From: Lineus longissimus | Lineage: Eukaryota; Nemertea; Pilidiophora; Heteronemertea; Lineidae | Length of the DNA stretch: 64,000 nt | Direction: 5' to 3' | Assembly (NCBI RefSeq): GCF_910592395.1 | Contig: NC_088325.1 | Span: 1,800,001-1,864,000, forward strand | Shown here: positions 1 through 10,751 of the stretch, piece by piece | Position numbering within the stretch: position 1 is the stretch's first letter | Layout of the letters: each line of letters opens with the position of its first letter | The notes under the pieces: generated by a model | The model's input: the letters and a program-made list of their open reading frames with translations, nothing else | What the model was told of the DNA's origin: nothing | The model's database searches: none | Position numbers and translations under genes: made by a program

Positions 1-246
1 AGCACGTATAGTTCCCATAATCGGAGGATTTGACGTGTTCGATGGCCAACTTGCTCGACGTCGGCCCGGAAATAATTTCATATTCGGACGATGAGTTCGA
101 AAGGATGTTGTCATCTTTGGACCAGACGTAACCCGTTGTTGCCGGAGTCGGGTTGGCGATGATGAACAGTTCAAACGATGCCTCCTTGCCTATCTCACCC
201 ACCACGTCATACGTCATGTTGGCCTCTGGGTATATTCTAGGAGAAA
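1..246 (-). CDS. Gene A exon 6: Ig domain (second of pair), cut by window edge
   Basis: The exon is open from its acceptor (CACCCACAG) through SPRIYPEANMTYDVV and ends at the window edge inside the NYTC motif. The complete equivalent in gene B is 300 nt. A second AG lies 10 nt inside the exon; its use would break the frame, so the upstream acceptor was chosen. Confidence 0.75.
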
Positions 247-3200
247 CTGTGGGTGAAAAGGAAGTGGTCAGTGACCAATGCATAATGCAGTGTGCACTGC
301 ATCAGGGAAAGATTTTGTCAACTGATGAAAACTGTTAAGTTATTTTCAGTCCTTCGCCAGGACCTCTGTGAATTCCTTCTGCTCCTTCTCTGTAAACCCT
401 TCACATACATTGTACTATGTTTCCACCTCCTTAATTACAAAGCAATAATTTTAAGTGATTTGATGTCAGACAGATGAGCTAATGAATAGTTGCAACGGTA
501 TTCAAAATGATCACTAATATATGGAAAGGAATTTCATAAGGATTTTCAGTTTGATTAGAAGATTCAGTTAAATATATCAGCAGACATATTACAAAGAATG
601 CAGAACCAAACTTACAATGCACAGTCAGGACTGCCGATGCCTGTCCCATCTCACCAAGATTCCAAGCCTTACACGAGTACGTCCCACTCCTGTCGTATGG
701 TATGCGCACGAACTCGAAAAGCTTCCCATTCTGCGTGCTGGTCTCGGAGTCTTGGATAACCTGTTCCGCAGTGGAGCCACTCTTCTTCCAGAGCCACTGG
801 TACCGCTCTATGCGCTCCGGGTAGCCTCCGCTGGTAGCACATTCAAACCGCACGGATTCATGTTCATTAACAGTTGTCTTACTGATTTTGACTTCAACAT
901 CAGGCGGAACTGAAAACAGTAGGTGTAACTGATTAATCTCAGGAAAACCTAAGAGATTGGTGTAGCATGTTAAAGCAAAGCTCTAGAGAGTTGGCTTTAA
1001 ATAGAAATCCAACCCATTTTGGCCAAATAATTAGGTATTCGAAGTTTGCATGAAGGTTGAAGGCTGTTTTGCGAAGATAGCACTTCAAAGAATTTGAAAA
1101 GTGTTTATGAAACTGACCAATGGTAATTACTACATGTATAGTCTGATATTTTGAGGGAGCTACATGTATTTGTAGTTGAAAATATGCCGGCTCATGATCG
1201 AGAGGTACGCAGGCAAAATTGTCCATGCATGGATCATTGATGGGCCATCGGTTGATGCACTGATGGCCCTTGGACTATGTTGGGAATTCCATCAAAAATG
1301 ACCATATGCAGTAAAGTATAAACCCATCGGAGTAGCAGTCCAGTCACCAAGTCTAACAGTGGATATATGATGGGGATTCTCCATCATCTATCCGTGGTTA
1401 GGCCTACGGATGGAACCTAGATAATCAATCGCCATCATAGATCAATGGATGAACAATTTTTCCTGTATAGTTGGTTTTCATTTGCGAAGTATCTGGTGCA
1501 TCTAGAATTCAAGACAGATTACATTGTGTTTCGTATAACCCGATTCTTTTTCAACAAGTCGTGCCATATGAAACTTTGAACTCAACGACCCCCCCCCCCC
1601 CCCTGTAAATCTACAAGATCCCCCTCGAAATTAAAACTTGGATGGTGGCTTCTTTGAAGCTGTACCAACCGGCGCACCCTTGTTTCTAACAACTGACAAG
1701 GCTTATTATAAACCGCGAGATGCGGAATGCGAAATCGCGAGATGCCAACCTCGGTGGGAGAACCACCCGCCACAGAATGTATTGCAAATATTGCAAATAT
1801 TAAATCTGAAAAGGCGAATATTCATGAGACCGAGGCTATAACGGGGAGATATCTTATCCATGGTAATCTGTCACAAACCAATTATGTTCTCGTCGATTCT
1901 TTTCTGTTGATATTTAAGTGAGATTCCGTACTTGGCGTGAAGTTACTCTCTTAATTGAGTGTCTGAGATGTGTTTAGTCTGTCACATGCAGACTCGTGCA
2001 TTACATTTGTGAGTCTGCCTCACGATTGGCTCATAGTGGCTACACACTGGCCACCAATCGTGAGCTAATTCGTAAGGGACAACGTATATTACAGAGTTAA
2101 TCGTCGATTTTTTATCATGAAATTTGTTATTGAAATAAGCAGCACGTGCATAACAAGGATCAAATTCGTGTAATTTATGAATGAAACAGAAAACTTATAG
2201 GACAAACGAACACTTAGCATTTCTTTCGCGTCGTATAGAACATTTAAAACGTATGAGTATATTCCGAGGCGACGATTGTGCCACGACAGAATCCTGTTGC
2301 GAATAACACAAATAAAATCGTTCAGAATTAGGCCCACGGCAATGGCCGCTTTAGCGCCACTGACGTTGGTTCCTTATGGTATTAGGCTAGGATGTGTTAT
2401 GATTTTTACGGGTATCAAAAAAAGGTGAATTCATCGATTGAAAAAAACATTGGAAATCCCCGCGAGTGTGGCTTTACAAACAGCTTTTTGGCCAGTGTTC
2501 ATACGATAAAGTAAAAAACACACCACTGAGTCATACCAAACAACGTATGAAACAGCGTATGATTGTTATCAAGCTCTTGTACCAGCTCGTACTGCATGCC
2601 ATGCTCCCTCTTGGTAGAATGCAAGTGAAAGAAATGATCCTAAATGAGGCTTTTTCAAAATAATTTGCCAAGTGAAACCTTCTTAGGGCAGAAGAAGCGG
2701 GGCGCCCGATTCAGGAGGAGGAATTGGGATATGGAGTTTAGTTGCTATAGAGGCCCTGTCAGGGATTATCACTAAATCCCCTGAAAGTCAGTCGTCTGTT
2801 TGGACATACATGTAGGTGCATGTAGCCTCTGTATAGTCTTCGGACACACTTCCATTGAATGTAGAATTTCATGGCACCAGAAAAATGGTGATTGTTATGG
2901 TCCGGTGAAGTAGAAGATCTTGGGGCAGGCAGGAAAGTAATGATTACTCATCTCGCGATTTATCAACAGATGTGGTCCTCCTGGTTTGACGTTACAAATG
3001 GCTCGGCTTAATAAAGAACAGTCCAAATTCCGAGATATCGACACTCTTCTCTTATAAGAGCGATTTTCAGTGCTGCATTGACTTTTTCAACATATCGAAA
3101 ACATCAAACTGGTTAGTGGCCATAACTCCCACATCTTACCCAACATATAATCTCAACCTGGTTGCGGCCTTTCGTTACAACTTCCATATTATATACATTG

Positions 3201-6200
3201 TATTACATATCGTTCCGTCGTTTCGCTATCTCCTTTAAGGATGAATTTGTGTTCTGCATTGATATATATGTTTTTTTCAAACTTACCTAAAACATCCAAC
3301 ATGTGCCAGTCTGTGGTGGCCTCTATTTGTCCATCAGCCTCACACAACCAACGCCCACGGTCAAAACGTTCAACATTACTTAATTGAAAATTATAGTTAT
3401 TCTTATCACATTGAGTGTTTGTTAATCTCGATTTGTACCCCTTGAAAGCAACAGAGCAACCGTCGGTAACTAGTTCGAAAGGGAGAAAAATGGAGTTCCA
3501 CCAGTGGCACCACCTCACATGCTTTACATCGCTGGCGGTTCCACCCGCAATGTTACAACTCAGCGTTATCGTTTCTCCCCGGCGTGGACTTGAATTGCTG
3601 ATGGTATTCGTTACCGTATAATCAGGAGAACCTGAAATTAGAAAATGAAGACGCGATCTTTTGTCAATGTACACAGGCTAACACATTACGAAGTAACACT
3701 GTATTCTAAAACAACTGGGTTGGGAATGAACCGCACATTACAGCGTAAATGCACTATGCGCCAATGAAGCCTCATTTTGAATTCAGCAGTTTGGGTTATG
3801 CAACCATTACCGCTTGAGTTGGTGCAAAATGTGGAAGCATTTCAAAAACATTTAAAATCACATTATTCGACATTGTATTTTGAGATGTCGGAGAATAGAA
3901 ATTGATACCTCCAGTGAGGCTTCAATTCCCTACACAATGTCGACAAGGAGGAACACTTCTGTGGGAACTGATGATTATTCGAACGAGAAAATGATGATAC
4001 GAAGGAGATGTTTTGAGTGGCTTCGCAGCGCTTCAGTAATTTTGGTTGTAATTTTTTGTAATATATGTCCTGCACGCGTCTGACCAACACTCAATTGATG
4101 TGGTCCTCCTGGTTTGACTCAAAAATGGCTCGGCATGATAAGGAACATTCCGAATTTTATCGAGCGATTTTGAGTGCTGCATTGACTTTTTTAACATATC
4201 GAACTCATCAAATCTGGTATATGGCCATCACTCCAGCATCTCAACTTAAAAATCATATCAATCTGATTGCGACCTTACTAATTACAACATCCCGCTATCG
4301 TCCCGTCGTTTCACTATCTCCTTTAAGGATGAATTTCTGTTCTGCATTGATATATGTATTTTTCTAACTTACCTAAAACGTCCAATCTCAGCCAGCTTGA
4401 GGCCACTTGTCCATCAGCCTCACAAAACCAACGCCCACGGTCCAAAGGTTGAACATTACTTAATTGAAAATTATAATTATTCTTATCACATTGAATGTTT
4501 GTTAATCTTGATTTGTACCCCTTGAAAGCAACAGAGCAACCGTCGGTAACCATTTTGAGAGGGAAGTTGTAGTACCACTGGTGCCACCACCTCACATGCT
4601 TTACATCGCTGGCGGTTCCACCCGCAATGTTACAACTCAGCGTTATCGTTTCTCCGAGGCGTGGACGTAAATTGCTGATGGTATTCGTTACCGTATAATC
4701 AGGAGAACCTGAAATTAGAAAATGAAGACGCGATCTTTTGTCAATGTACACAGGATAACACATTACGAAGTAACATTGTATTCTAAAACAACTGGGTTGG
4801 GAATGAACCGCACATTACAGTGTAAATGCACTATGCGCCAATGAAGCCTCGTTTTGAATTCAGCAGTTTGGGTTATGCAACCATTACCTCTTGAGTTGGT
4901 GCAAAATGTGGAAGCATTTCAAAAACATTTAAAATCACATTATTCGACATTGTATTTTGAGATGTCGGAGAATAGAAATTGATACCTCCAGTGAGGCTTC
5001 AATTCCCTACACAATGTCGACAAGGAGGAACACTTCTGTGGGAACTGATGATTATTCGAACGAGAAAATGATGATACGAAGGAGATGTTTTGAGTGGCTT
5101 CGCAGCGCTTCAGTAATTTTGGTTGTAATTTTTTGTAATATATGTCCTGCACGCGTCTGACCAACACTCAATTGATGTGGTCCTCCTGGTTTGACCTCAC
5201 AGATAGCGTGGCATGATAAGGAACATTCTGAATTTTATCGAGCGATTTTGAGTGCTGCATTGACTTTTTTAACATATCGAACTCATCAAATCTGGTATAT
5301 GGCCATCACTCCAGCATCTCACCTAACAAATCATATCAATCTGATTGCGACCTTATTAATTACAACATCCCGCTATCGTCCCGTCGTTTCACTATCTCCT
5401 TTAAGGATGAATTTGTATTCTGCATTGATATATGTATTTTTCAAACTTACCTGAAACATCCAACATCTGCCAGTCTGTGGGATCTTGTCCATCACCCTCA
5501 CAAAACCAATGCCCATTGTCCAAAGGTTGAACATTACTTAATTGAAAATTATAGTTATTCTCATCACATTGAATGTTTGTTAATCTTGATTGGTACCACT
5601 TGGAAGCAACAGAGCAACCGTCGGTAACCATTTTGAAAGGGAACATGAAGTGCCACTGGTGCCACCACCTTACAGGTTTTACATCGTTGGCAGTTCCACC
5701 CGCAATGTTACAACTCAGCGTTATCGTTTCTCCGAGGCGTGGACGTGAATTGCTGATGGTAGTCGTTATCTTTAACTCAGCAGTACCTATGATTAGAAAA
5801 TGAAGACACGATCTTTTGTCAATGTACACAGACCAACACATTACGCATTGAAACAATGTTAATAAGGTGGATCAATAGTGGGAATAGAGGATTATTCAAA
5901 TGAAAAAACTGTGATTCGAAGCAGATGTTTTGAGTGACTTTGCAGCGCTCTAAATAGTTTGGCTTTCATTGCCAAATACCCTACCAACATGTGAAATATA
6001 TCTTTTATAGTTGTTTCCTTTTTTGGTTTTCGAAAAATGTATTTTTTAATTTAAAGTTGGCCGCCGATTCCAGTTTGCTTGGTTTAATTTTTAGGTTGGG
6101 ACAGGTATGCTTATGGCTATAAGCTTTAGCTATCGATTCGATTATATTAAATTAGTGACTTCACTGGGCTGCCAAAGGGTAACCGACTTGATTAGCTTTA

Positions 6201-6399
6201 CCCAAGGTTTTTTTACCTTGCCCATCCTTATAGTACCATAGCCGTGACAATCAGGAATGAATAGCCAACTCTGTTTTACTAATAACAATATTGCAGCAGT
6301 GAACAGCAATCACCGCGATAATAAAAAATGTAAACTACGCAAAAATGACTTACCTCTGATCAAGAGTAGTGAAAGTATCGAAAGTTGTAGAAGATTCAT
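1..6399 (-). CDS. Gene A: partial Ig-superfamily receptor (5' part)
   Basis: This is the first half of a membrane receptor gene; the rest lies left of the window. Exons are 6399-6354 (leader), 5786-5451, 4708-4373 and 3631-3287 (three V-type Ig domains), 909-616 and 246-1 (an Ig pair, the second cut by the edge). All internal joints are phase 1 with GT donors and AG acceptors, and the joined frame is open. The V domains show the core pattern SCNIAGG...VRW...D.G.W.CE, plus two extra cysteines (DGCSVA, IQCD). By analogy with gene B the missing part should hold two FN3 domains, a membrane helix and the tyrosine-rich tail. The gene is nearly identical to gene B along its whole length. The exons are read directly from the sequence; a role as a cell-surface recognition receptor is inferred. 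Confidence 0.8.
616..909 (-). CDS. Gene A exon 5: I/C2-type Ig domain (first of pair)
   Basis: This 294-nt phase 1-1 exon encodes VPPDVEVKIS...FECATSGGYPERIERYQWLWKKSG...DRSGTYSCKAWN. It has the core Cys, Trp and a classical DxGxYxC motif. The acceptor is TTTTCAG and the donor GTAAGT. The style resembles Ig repeats of nephrin-like adhesion receptors. Confidence 0.8.
910..3286. other. Gene A intron between V domain 3 and Ig pair
   Basis: This 2.4-kb intron has no supported gene. It holds a poly-C run (about 1588-1602), a short imperfect palindrome around the ATGCATGGATCATTGATGGGCC sequence near 1224, and a CACGATTGG/CCAATCGTG inverted repeat at about 2021-2061. Its 5' part also occurs in the corresponding introns of genes B, C and D, and at the ends of the Ig-pair modules. 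Confidence 0.6.
3287..3631 (-). CDS. Gene A exon 4: V-type Ig domain 3
   Basis: This 345-nt phase 1-1 exon encodes a V-like domain with an extra cysteine directly after the core Trp (VRWCHWW) and a longer loop after the second core Cys (EADGQIEATTDW). It is identical in protein to exon 4 of gene B. Confidence 0.8.
4373..4708 (-). CDS. Gene A exon 3: V-type Ig domain 2
   Basis: This is a 336-nt phase 1-1 exon with the same framework as its neighbours. The segment after VRW reads WHQWYYNFPLKMV, and after the second core Cys EADGQVASSWLRL. Framework identity with exon 4 extends into the flanking introns, which marks a tandem exon duplication. Confidence 0.8.
5451..5786 (-). CDS. Gene A exon 2: V-type Ig domain 1
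   Basis: This 336-nt phase 1-1 exon encodes one V-like Ig domain. It has TLSCNIAGG (B-strand Cys), VRWWH (core Trp), LSNVQPLDNGHWFCEGD (degenerate DxGxY-C motif), and extra cysteines in TDGCSVA and NIQCDEN that could form a second disulfide. The donor is GTAAGT. The acceptor follows TTCTAATCATAG. Confidence 0.8.
6354..6399 (-). CDS. Gene A exon 1: leader (signal peptide)
   Basis: This 46-nt coding exon starts at an ATG with G at -3 and encodes MNLLQLSILSLLLIR plus one base, ending at a consensus GTAAGT donor. The leucine-rich stretch is a typical signal peptide core. The same exon, almost unchanged, begins genes B and C. Confidence 0.8.
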
Positions 6400-7329
6400 C
6401 GCGATCAGAGTTGTAGTGGGGTGGGAAATTCGACCACGGAGAGATTAGTTTACACTAATATCTAAAGTAACTCCATTTGAACGCGATAACTACTCTCGGC
6501 ATCAAGAATGATGACTCTGGATCATGTGATGGTAAGGCATCAAGTTTTGTGACCAGATGACGTCATGTTGGTCGATCTGACCTACTGGTCTGGTATTCCT
6601 TCCAATCGTTGACATGGCAAACTATCAGATGCGTATATGGTCTCTTACTCAAACAACGGATTTTCCGCGACAAAAACATAGCAGACAGAAGTTTGACAGG
6701 CGAATATATAATATGATATAATTAGCAAGAACAAAGAAGCATGATATACATTGTACTCTCAACTCGTGATCAGTTATACCGTAAACTGCTATTTTCTGAC
6801 GACGTTACATTTTCAGTCTAAAAAGTACATGAAATCTCCATTGATGACTGTCGCTACTGGTTCTAGATGAGCACATGGCGACTCTTGACCGTGAGCAATA
6901 TCGTCACTCAAGTGACTTGGAGCCAACTCTTGAGCGCCATCGGCTTGTCATGTGCAGCTCTCGGCCGTGTTTTGACCGGGATGGTCGTGTTACAAGCAAA
7001 CATGACAAAAGGTGACATCGCCCGATTAGGTCACCGTACTGAATAAGTGACAAAAATCAACTGATTATGTGACATCGCCCGATCAAGTGACACAAATCAA
7101 AAAGTTATAGGTGACCGACTTACCAACGATTGAGGTGGATGACGAAACTAAGCATTGTAGTTTTAATCAATGACTTATCCAGTGACGAATTTAGGGGAAT
7201 TATCCCGAAAGGTTGCATTTTGAACGGTGCACACTAGAGTTACCAGCGTTAAAACCGCGTCCACTCTGGTGTTCCGTTCGACTTCAGGCAAGTTTCAAAC
7301 TATGGCCTTTGACAGACACCTAGAAAGAT
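6400..7329. promoter_or_regulatory. 5' flank of gene A (presumed promoter)
   Basis: The 5' flank is conserved upstream of the leader exon in all three genes (also 21578-22509 and 44587-45519). An AT-rich TATATAATATGATATAA-like stretch lies near 6704-6722. Short GTGACATCGCCCGAT-like repeats occur at about 7010-7110. No transcription start can be fixed from sequence alone. Confidence 0.3.
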
Positions 7330-8085
7330 ATTCTGGAGGTTCACATCAATACTGTCACAACACCCGTAAATCTTCACCACCTCCTGGACTGTCAGCACCC
7401 CTGCAAAAAGACAGCGAGGCGGTTCACATCAATACTGTCACAACACTCGTAAATCTTCACCACCTCCTGGACTATCAGCACCCCTGCACATAGACAGCGA
7501 GGCGGTTCACATCAACACTGTCACAGCAACCGGTAAAGCTTTACCACCAGCTGGACTATCAGCACCCCTGCACATAGACAGCGAGGCGGTTCACATCAAC
7601 ACTGTCACAGCAACCGGTAAAGCTTCACCACCTGCTGGACTGTCAGCACCCCTGCACATAGACAGCGAGGCGGTTCACATCAACACTGTCACAGCAACCG
7701 GTAAAGCTTCACCACCAGCTGCACTATCAGCACCCCTGCACATAGACAGCGAGGCGGTTCACATCAACACTGTCACAGCAACCGGTAAAGCTTCACCACC
7801 TGCTGGACTGTCAGCACCCCTGCACATAGACAGCGAGGCGGTTCACATCAACACTGTCACAGCAACCGGTAAAGCTTCACCACCAGCTGCACTATCAGCA
7901 CCCCTGCACATAGACAGCGAGGCGGTTCACATCAACACTGTCACAGCAACCGGTAAAGCTTCACCACAAGCTGGACTATCAGCACCCCTGCACATAGACA
8001 GCGAGGCGGTTCACACATCAACCGGTAAAGCTTCACCACCTGCTGGACTATCAGCACCCCTGCACAATATAGACATCGAGGCAAA
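7330..8085. repeat. 84-bp minisatellite, about 9 copies
   Basis: The unit contains AGCGAGGCGGTTCACATCAA and AGCACCCCTGCACATAGAC. The first copies are 80-83 bp, later ones 84 bp. On the plus strand one frame stays open across the 84-bp copies to a TGA near 8109. Confidence 0.9.
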
Positions 8086-9571
8086 CAATTATAACTCTAT
8101 GTGGGAATGAATATACAAGAGTTATGGAATACCAGCATTAGCTTTTCCAACTACACGCAAAATAAAGAGTCTTTCAATATATGGAAGGTCTGATATAACT
8201 GTCAATTGCTTGAATACATTAGGAGCTGGCGCATCCTCATTAAAGGCAAATAGGCTAGAAACGCCCAAGAAGTTAGAGGTACCGCCTTTTACCGTCATGA
8301 GGCCAGGAATGGGCACGGTTGTGATATTCGAAAAACTTCTGTTGTGTTTACAAAATGATTTATCTACGAATTGAGGAAATGAAAGAGATAGCACTGGCAG
8401 AGATCTCATCATAATCGCCATGAAAAAAATCCTGTCCAATTCGGTCACAAAATAAATCTCTGACGAAGCTGATTAACTACCGAGTTAATCTGTTTCCTGA
8501 CATTCAAAGGGCCTACATAACTCATTAATTCAGAGGGTACATTGTTTAGTCTGAGTACGGTTTCATCTTCATTTGTAATAACCCCATTAAGTAATTATCA
8601 CATTAAAAAAATGCATATGCACCATGCAATCATAATTTCAATGACAAATCATCATCCACCATCATCATACATGTAGACCCATGGCATGGCAATGAGTCAT
8701 TTTCATTCCTATATCAAAGACATTGGTAGATTCTTCCCGGGTGTAATGCAAACTATGGATACATTAAATACCTTACAGGATCGGAATGGTGGTGACCGTC
8801 GATTAAGTCAGGAATCTCGACTACAAACATGACTATACCGTGCTAAAATGAATGAAATATATTACAAAGTCACTCATTTGAAAAGATTTAAGGAATTTTT
8901 TCCTGCATTCATAACATAAGTAGTTTACCTATCATTAGTTCATCAAGGAAAATGTTCTTTAAGAAGAAAGGGATTAAATCCATGAGAAAGACATTACAAA
9001 TGTACGGCGGAATGTTGTGGCCTTGACGGAGTCCTGTACCAATGAAAACCGGCGTGACGTAAACGACGGTCACAACCTTCCCTATATTATACAATACATC
9101 ATGTATTACACAAGCGCTCTGTACGTCGGTTTTGTCACGAAGCACATAAAAACACTTCGACATAGGTGTCCATTTAACAGTTTTCTGATAGGGTAGCAGC
9201 AAAACCACCGCCGCCGCGACGAGGAATGCGTTAATAGGTCGATATTATAACCAGAACAAAGAAGTAATATATGTTGTATCGGCTCGTGATCCCGATCACC
9301 AATATCATGATAAAATTTACAACATTCCAATACCAATTGCTTTTTTCTTACATATATTCTCAAAAAGCATATTTCTATGATAGCCTGACTCTGTAGATTT
9401 AGAATCAACCATTGATTGAGGATCCACTTTCATCCCAGCCATGTATTTACCACAACTTGACATTATGATAAGCTCTATTTCACTGTGCAACTCTCCCTGT
9501 CGTCGCTGCCCAAAAATTATGACAGTTTTGTTAGTAATTCTTATTATACATGCATAACTAAATAAATGTGG
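8086..9571. other. Spacer between 84-bp and 61-bp arrays (gene A flank)
   Basis: Apart from the RT-like fragment at 8929-9081 there is no supported gene. Minus-strand open frames at 8448-8122 and 9616-9317 recur in other spacers but are shortened or frame-shifted there. Confidence 0.4.
8929..9081 (-). mobile_element. Reverse-transcriptase-like fragment, copy 1
   Basis: This is a 153-bp open segment whose translation contains GTGLRQG, NIPPY and FLMDLIPFF. The pattern resembles the GLxQGxxxSPxLFxLFxxDL block of non-LTR retrotransposon reverse transcriptases. It is flanked by AG and GT and would be a phase 1-1 exon, so a host exon of unknown function is an alternative. Six copies exist in the spacers. 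Confidence 0.45.
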
Positions 9572-9936
9572 TAAGCCTTCTAAACGATCCAACCTCACCA
9601 TCTCGGATGCATGCAATCAACATACAAGTCCAAGCCTTCTATAAACGATCCAACCTCGCCATCTCGGATACATGCAATCAACATACAAGTCCAAGCCTTC
9701 TATAAACGATCCAACCTCGCCATCTCGGATACATGCAATCAACATACAAGTCCAAGCCTATTAAAAACGATCCAACCATACCATCTCGGATACATGCAAT
9801 CAACATACAAGTCCAAGCCTTCTATAAACGATCCAACCATACCATCTCGGATACATGCAATCAACATACAAGTCCAAGCCTTCTATAAACGATCCAACCT
9901 TACCATCTCGGATACATGCAATCAACATACAAGTCC
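9572..9936. repeat. 61-bp minisatellite, about 6 copies
   Basis: This is a head-to-tail array of a 61-bp unit containing CATCTCGGATACATGCAATC. Units differ mainly at one spot (CTCGCC, CATACC or CTTACC). The period is not a multiple of 3, so open frames across it are artefacts. Confidence 0.9.
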
Positions 9937-10329
9937 CAATTGGTTTATCAATCGTGGTCATCAGCAAAATTTAAGGCAATGCCTAGCTTTTAACATCTTA
10001 TTCTGAAACCGATATAGCATATTTGCAAAGCTATAAATGAATAGAAGCTTATATTTTTGGAAGTGATACTTCACTGGAGATATTGGTTCACATCCCCAGC
10101 ACTAGGGCTGCTAGACTCTTCCCGGGTGTATATATAATGCAGACTATGGATATATTTAATATCTACAACTGATAGGACCGAAGTGGTGGTGACCGTCGCT
10201 TACATCAGGACCCTCGACTACAATTATGACTCTACCGTGCTAAAATGAACGAAATATATTACAAAATCACTCATTCGAAAAGAGTTAAGGACGTTTTTGC
10301 TGCAATCATAATATAAGTATTTAGTTTAC

Positions 10330-10482
10330 CTGTCATCTGTTCATCAAGGAAAGTGTACTTATAGAAGAAAGGGATTAAATCCGTGAGAAAGAGATTACAA
10401 ATGTACGGCGGAATGTTGTGGCCTTGACGGAGTCCTGTACCAATGAAAACCGGCGTGACGTAAACGACGGTCACAACCTTCC
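10330..10482 (-). mobile_element. Reverse-transcriptase-like fragment, copy 2
   Basis: This is the same 153-bp open segment, about 270 bases downstream of the gene B stop codon. It reads GLRQG, NIPPY and LFLTDLIPFF, with a splice-like TGACAG/GTAAAC at its 3' end. Confidence 0.45.
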
Positions 10483-10751
10483 CTACAGACTACGTTAACA
10501 ATACAATATATCAAGTTATACACGGGCGCCACCTGTACGTCGGTGATGTCACAAGCACATACAAACACCTCGACAGAGGTGTCCCTTTAAAAATGTTCTG
10601 ATCGGTCTTAATAGGGTACCTGCCACGGCAGCCGCGACGTGACTCTGACTGTTACTAGGGTATTTCGTTGGTGTGGCAGAGACGAGAATGTTGTCTGTTT
10701 GACGCACACACAAGTTATAATCAGCGCCACCTATTGGGATGTTGATACCTA

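Larger units (their letters stand above)
3287..5786 (-). repeat. Triplicated V-exon module (gene A)
   Basis: Each V exon with its upstream intron is a module. Acceptor-to-acceptor distances are 1077 (3631 to 4708) and 1078 (4708 to 5786). Intron stretches such as 3863-4090 and 4940-5167 are identical. Gene B repeats this at 18465-20964. Confidence 0.85.
1..9572. repeat. Large tandem duplication, left copy
   Basis: This block, carrying gene A and its 5' flank, matches 15152..24590 almost base for base. The offset is 15151 up to about 1300, 15178 after a roughly 27-bp indel, and 15017 beyond the 84-bp minisatellite, which has fewer copies on the right. The first 150 bases are visibly more divergent than the next several kilobases. 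Confidence 0.9.

Noticed and set aside
1224-1270. Possible structured RNA in the palindromic GATGGGCC segment of the introns
   Set aside because: The segment repeats with each intron module and pairs only weakly. No compensatory changes were evident between copies by eye.
8122-8448. 108-codon minus-strand open frame next to the 84-bp array
   Set aside because: In the other spacers (23287-23469, 46047-46238) it is cut to 60-63 codons by frame changes, and no domain was recognised.
9611-10006. 131-codon plus-strand open frame over the 61-bp array
   Set aside because: The period of 61 is not a multiple of 3, so the frame cycles through the three phases of the same repeat. It is not kept in other arrays.
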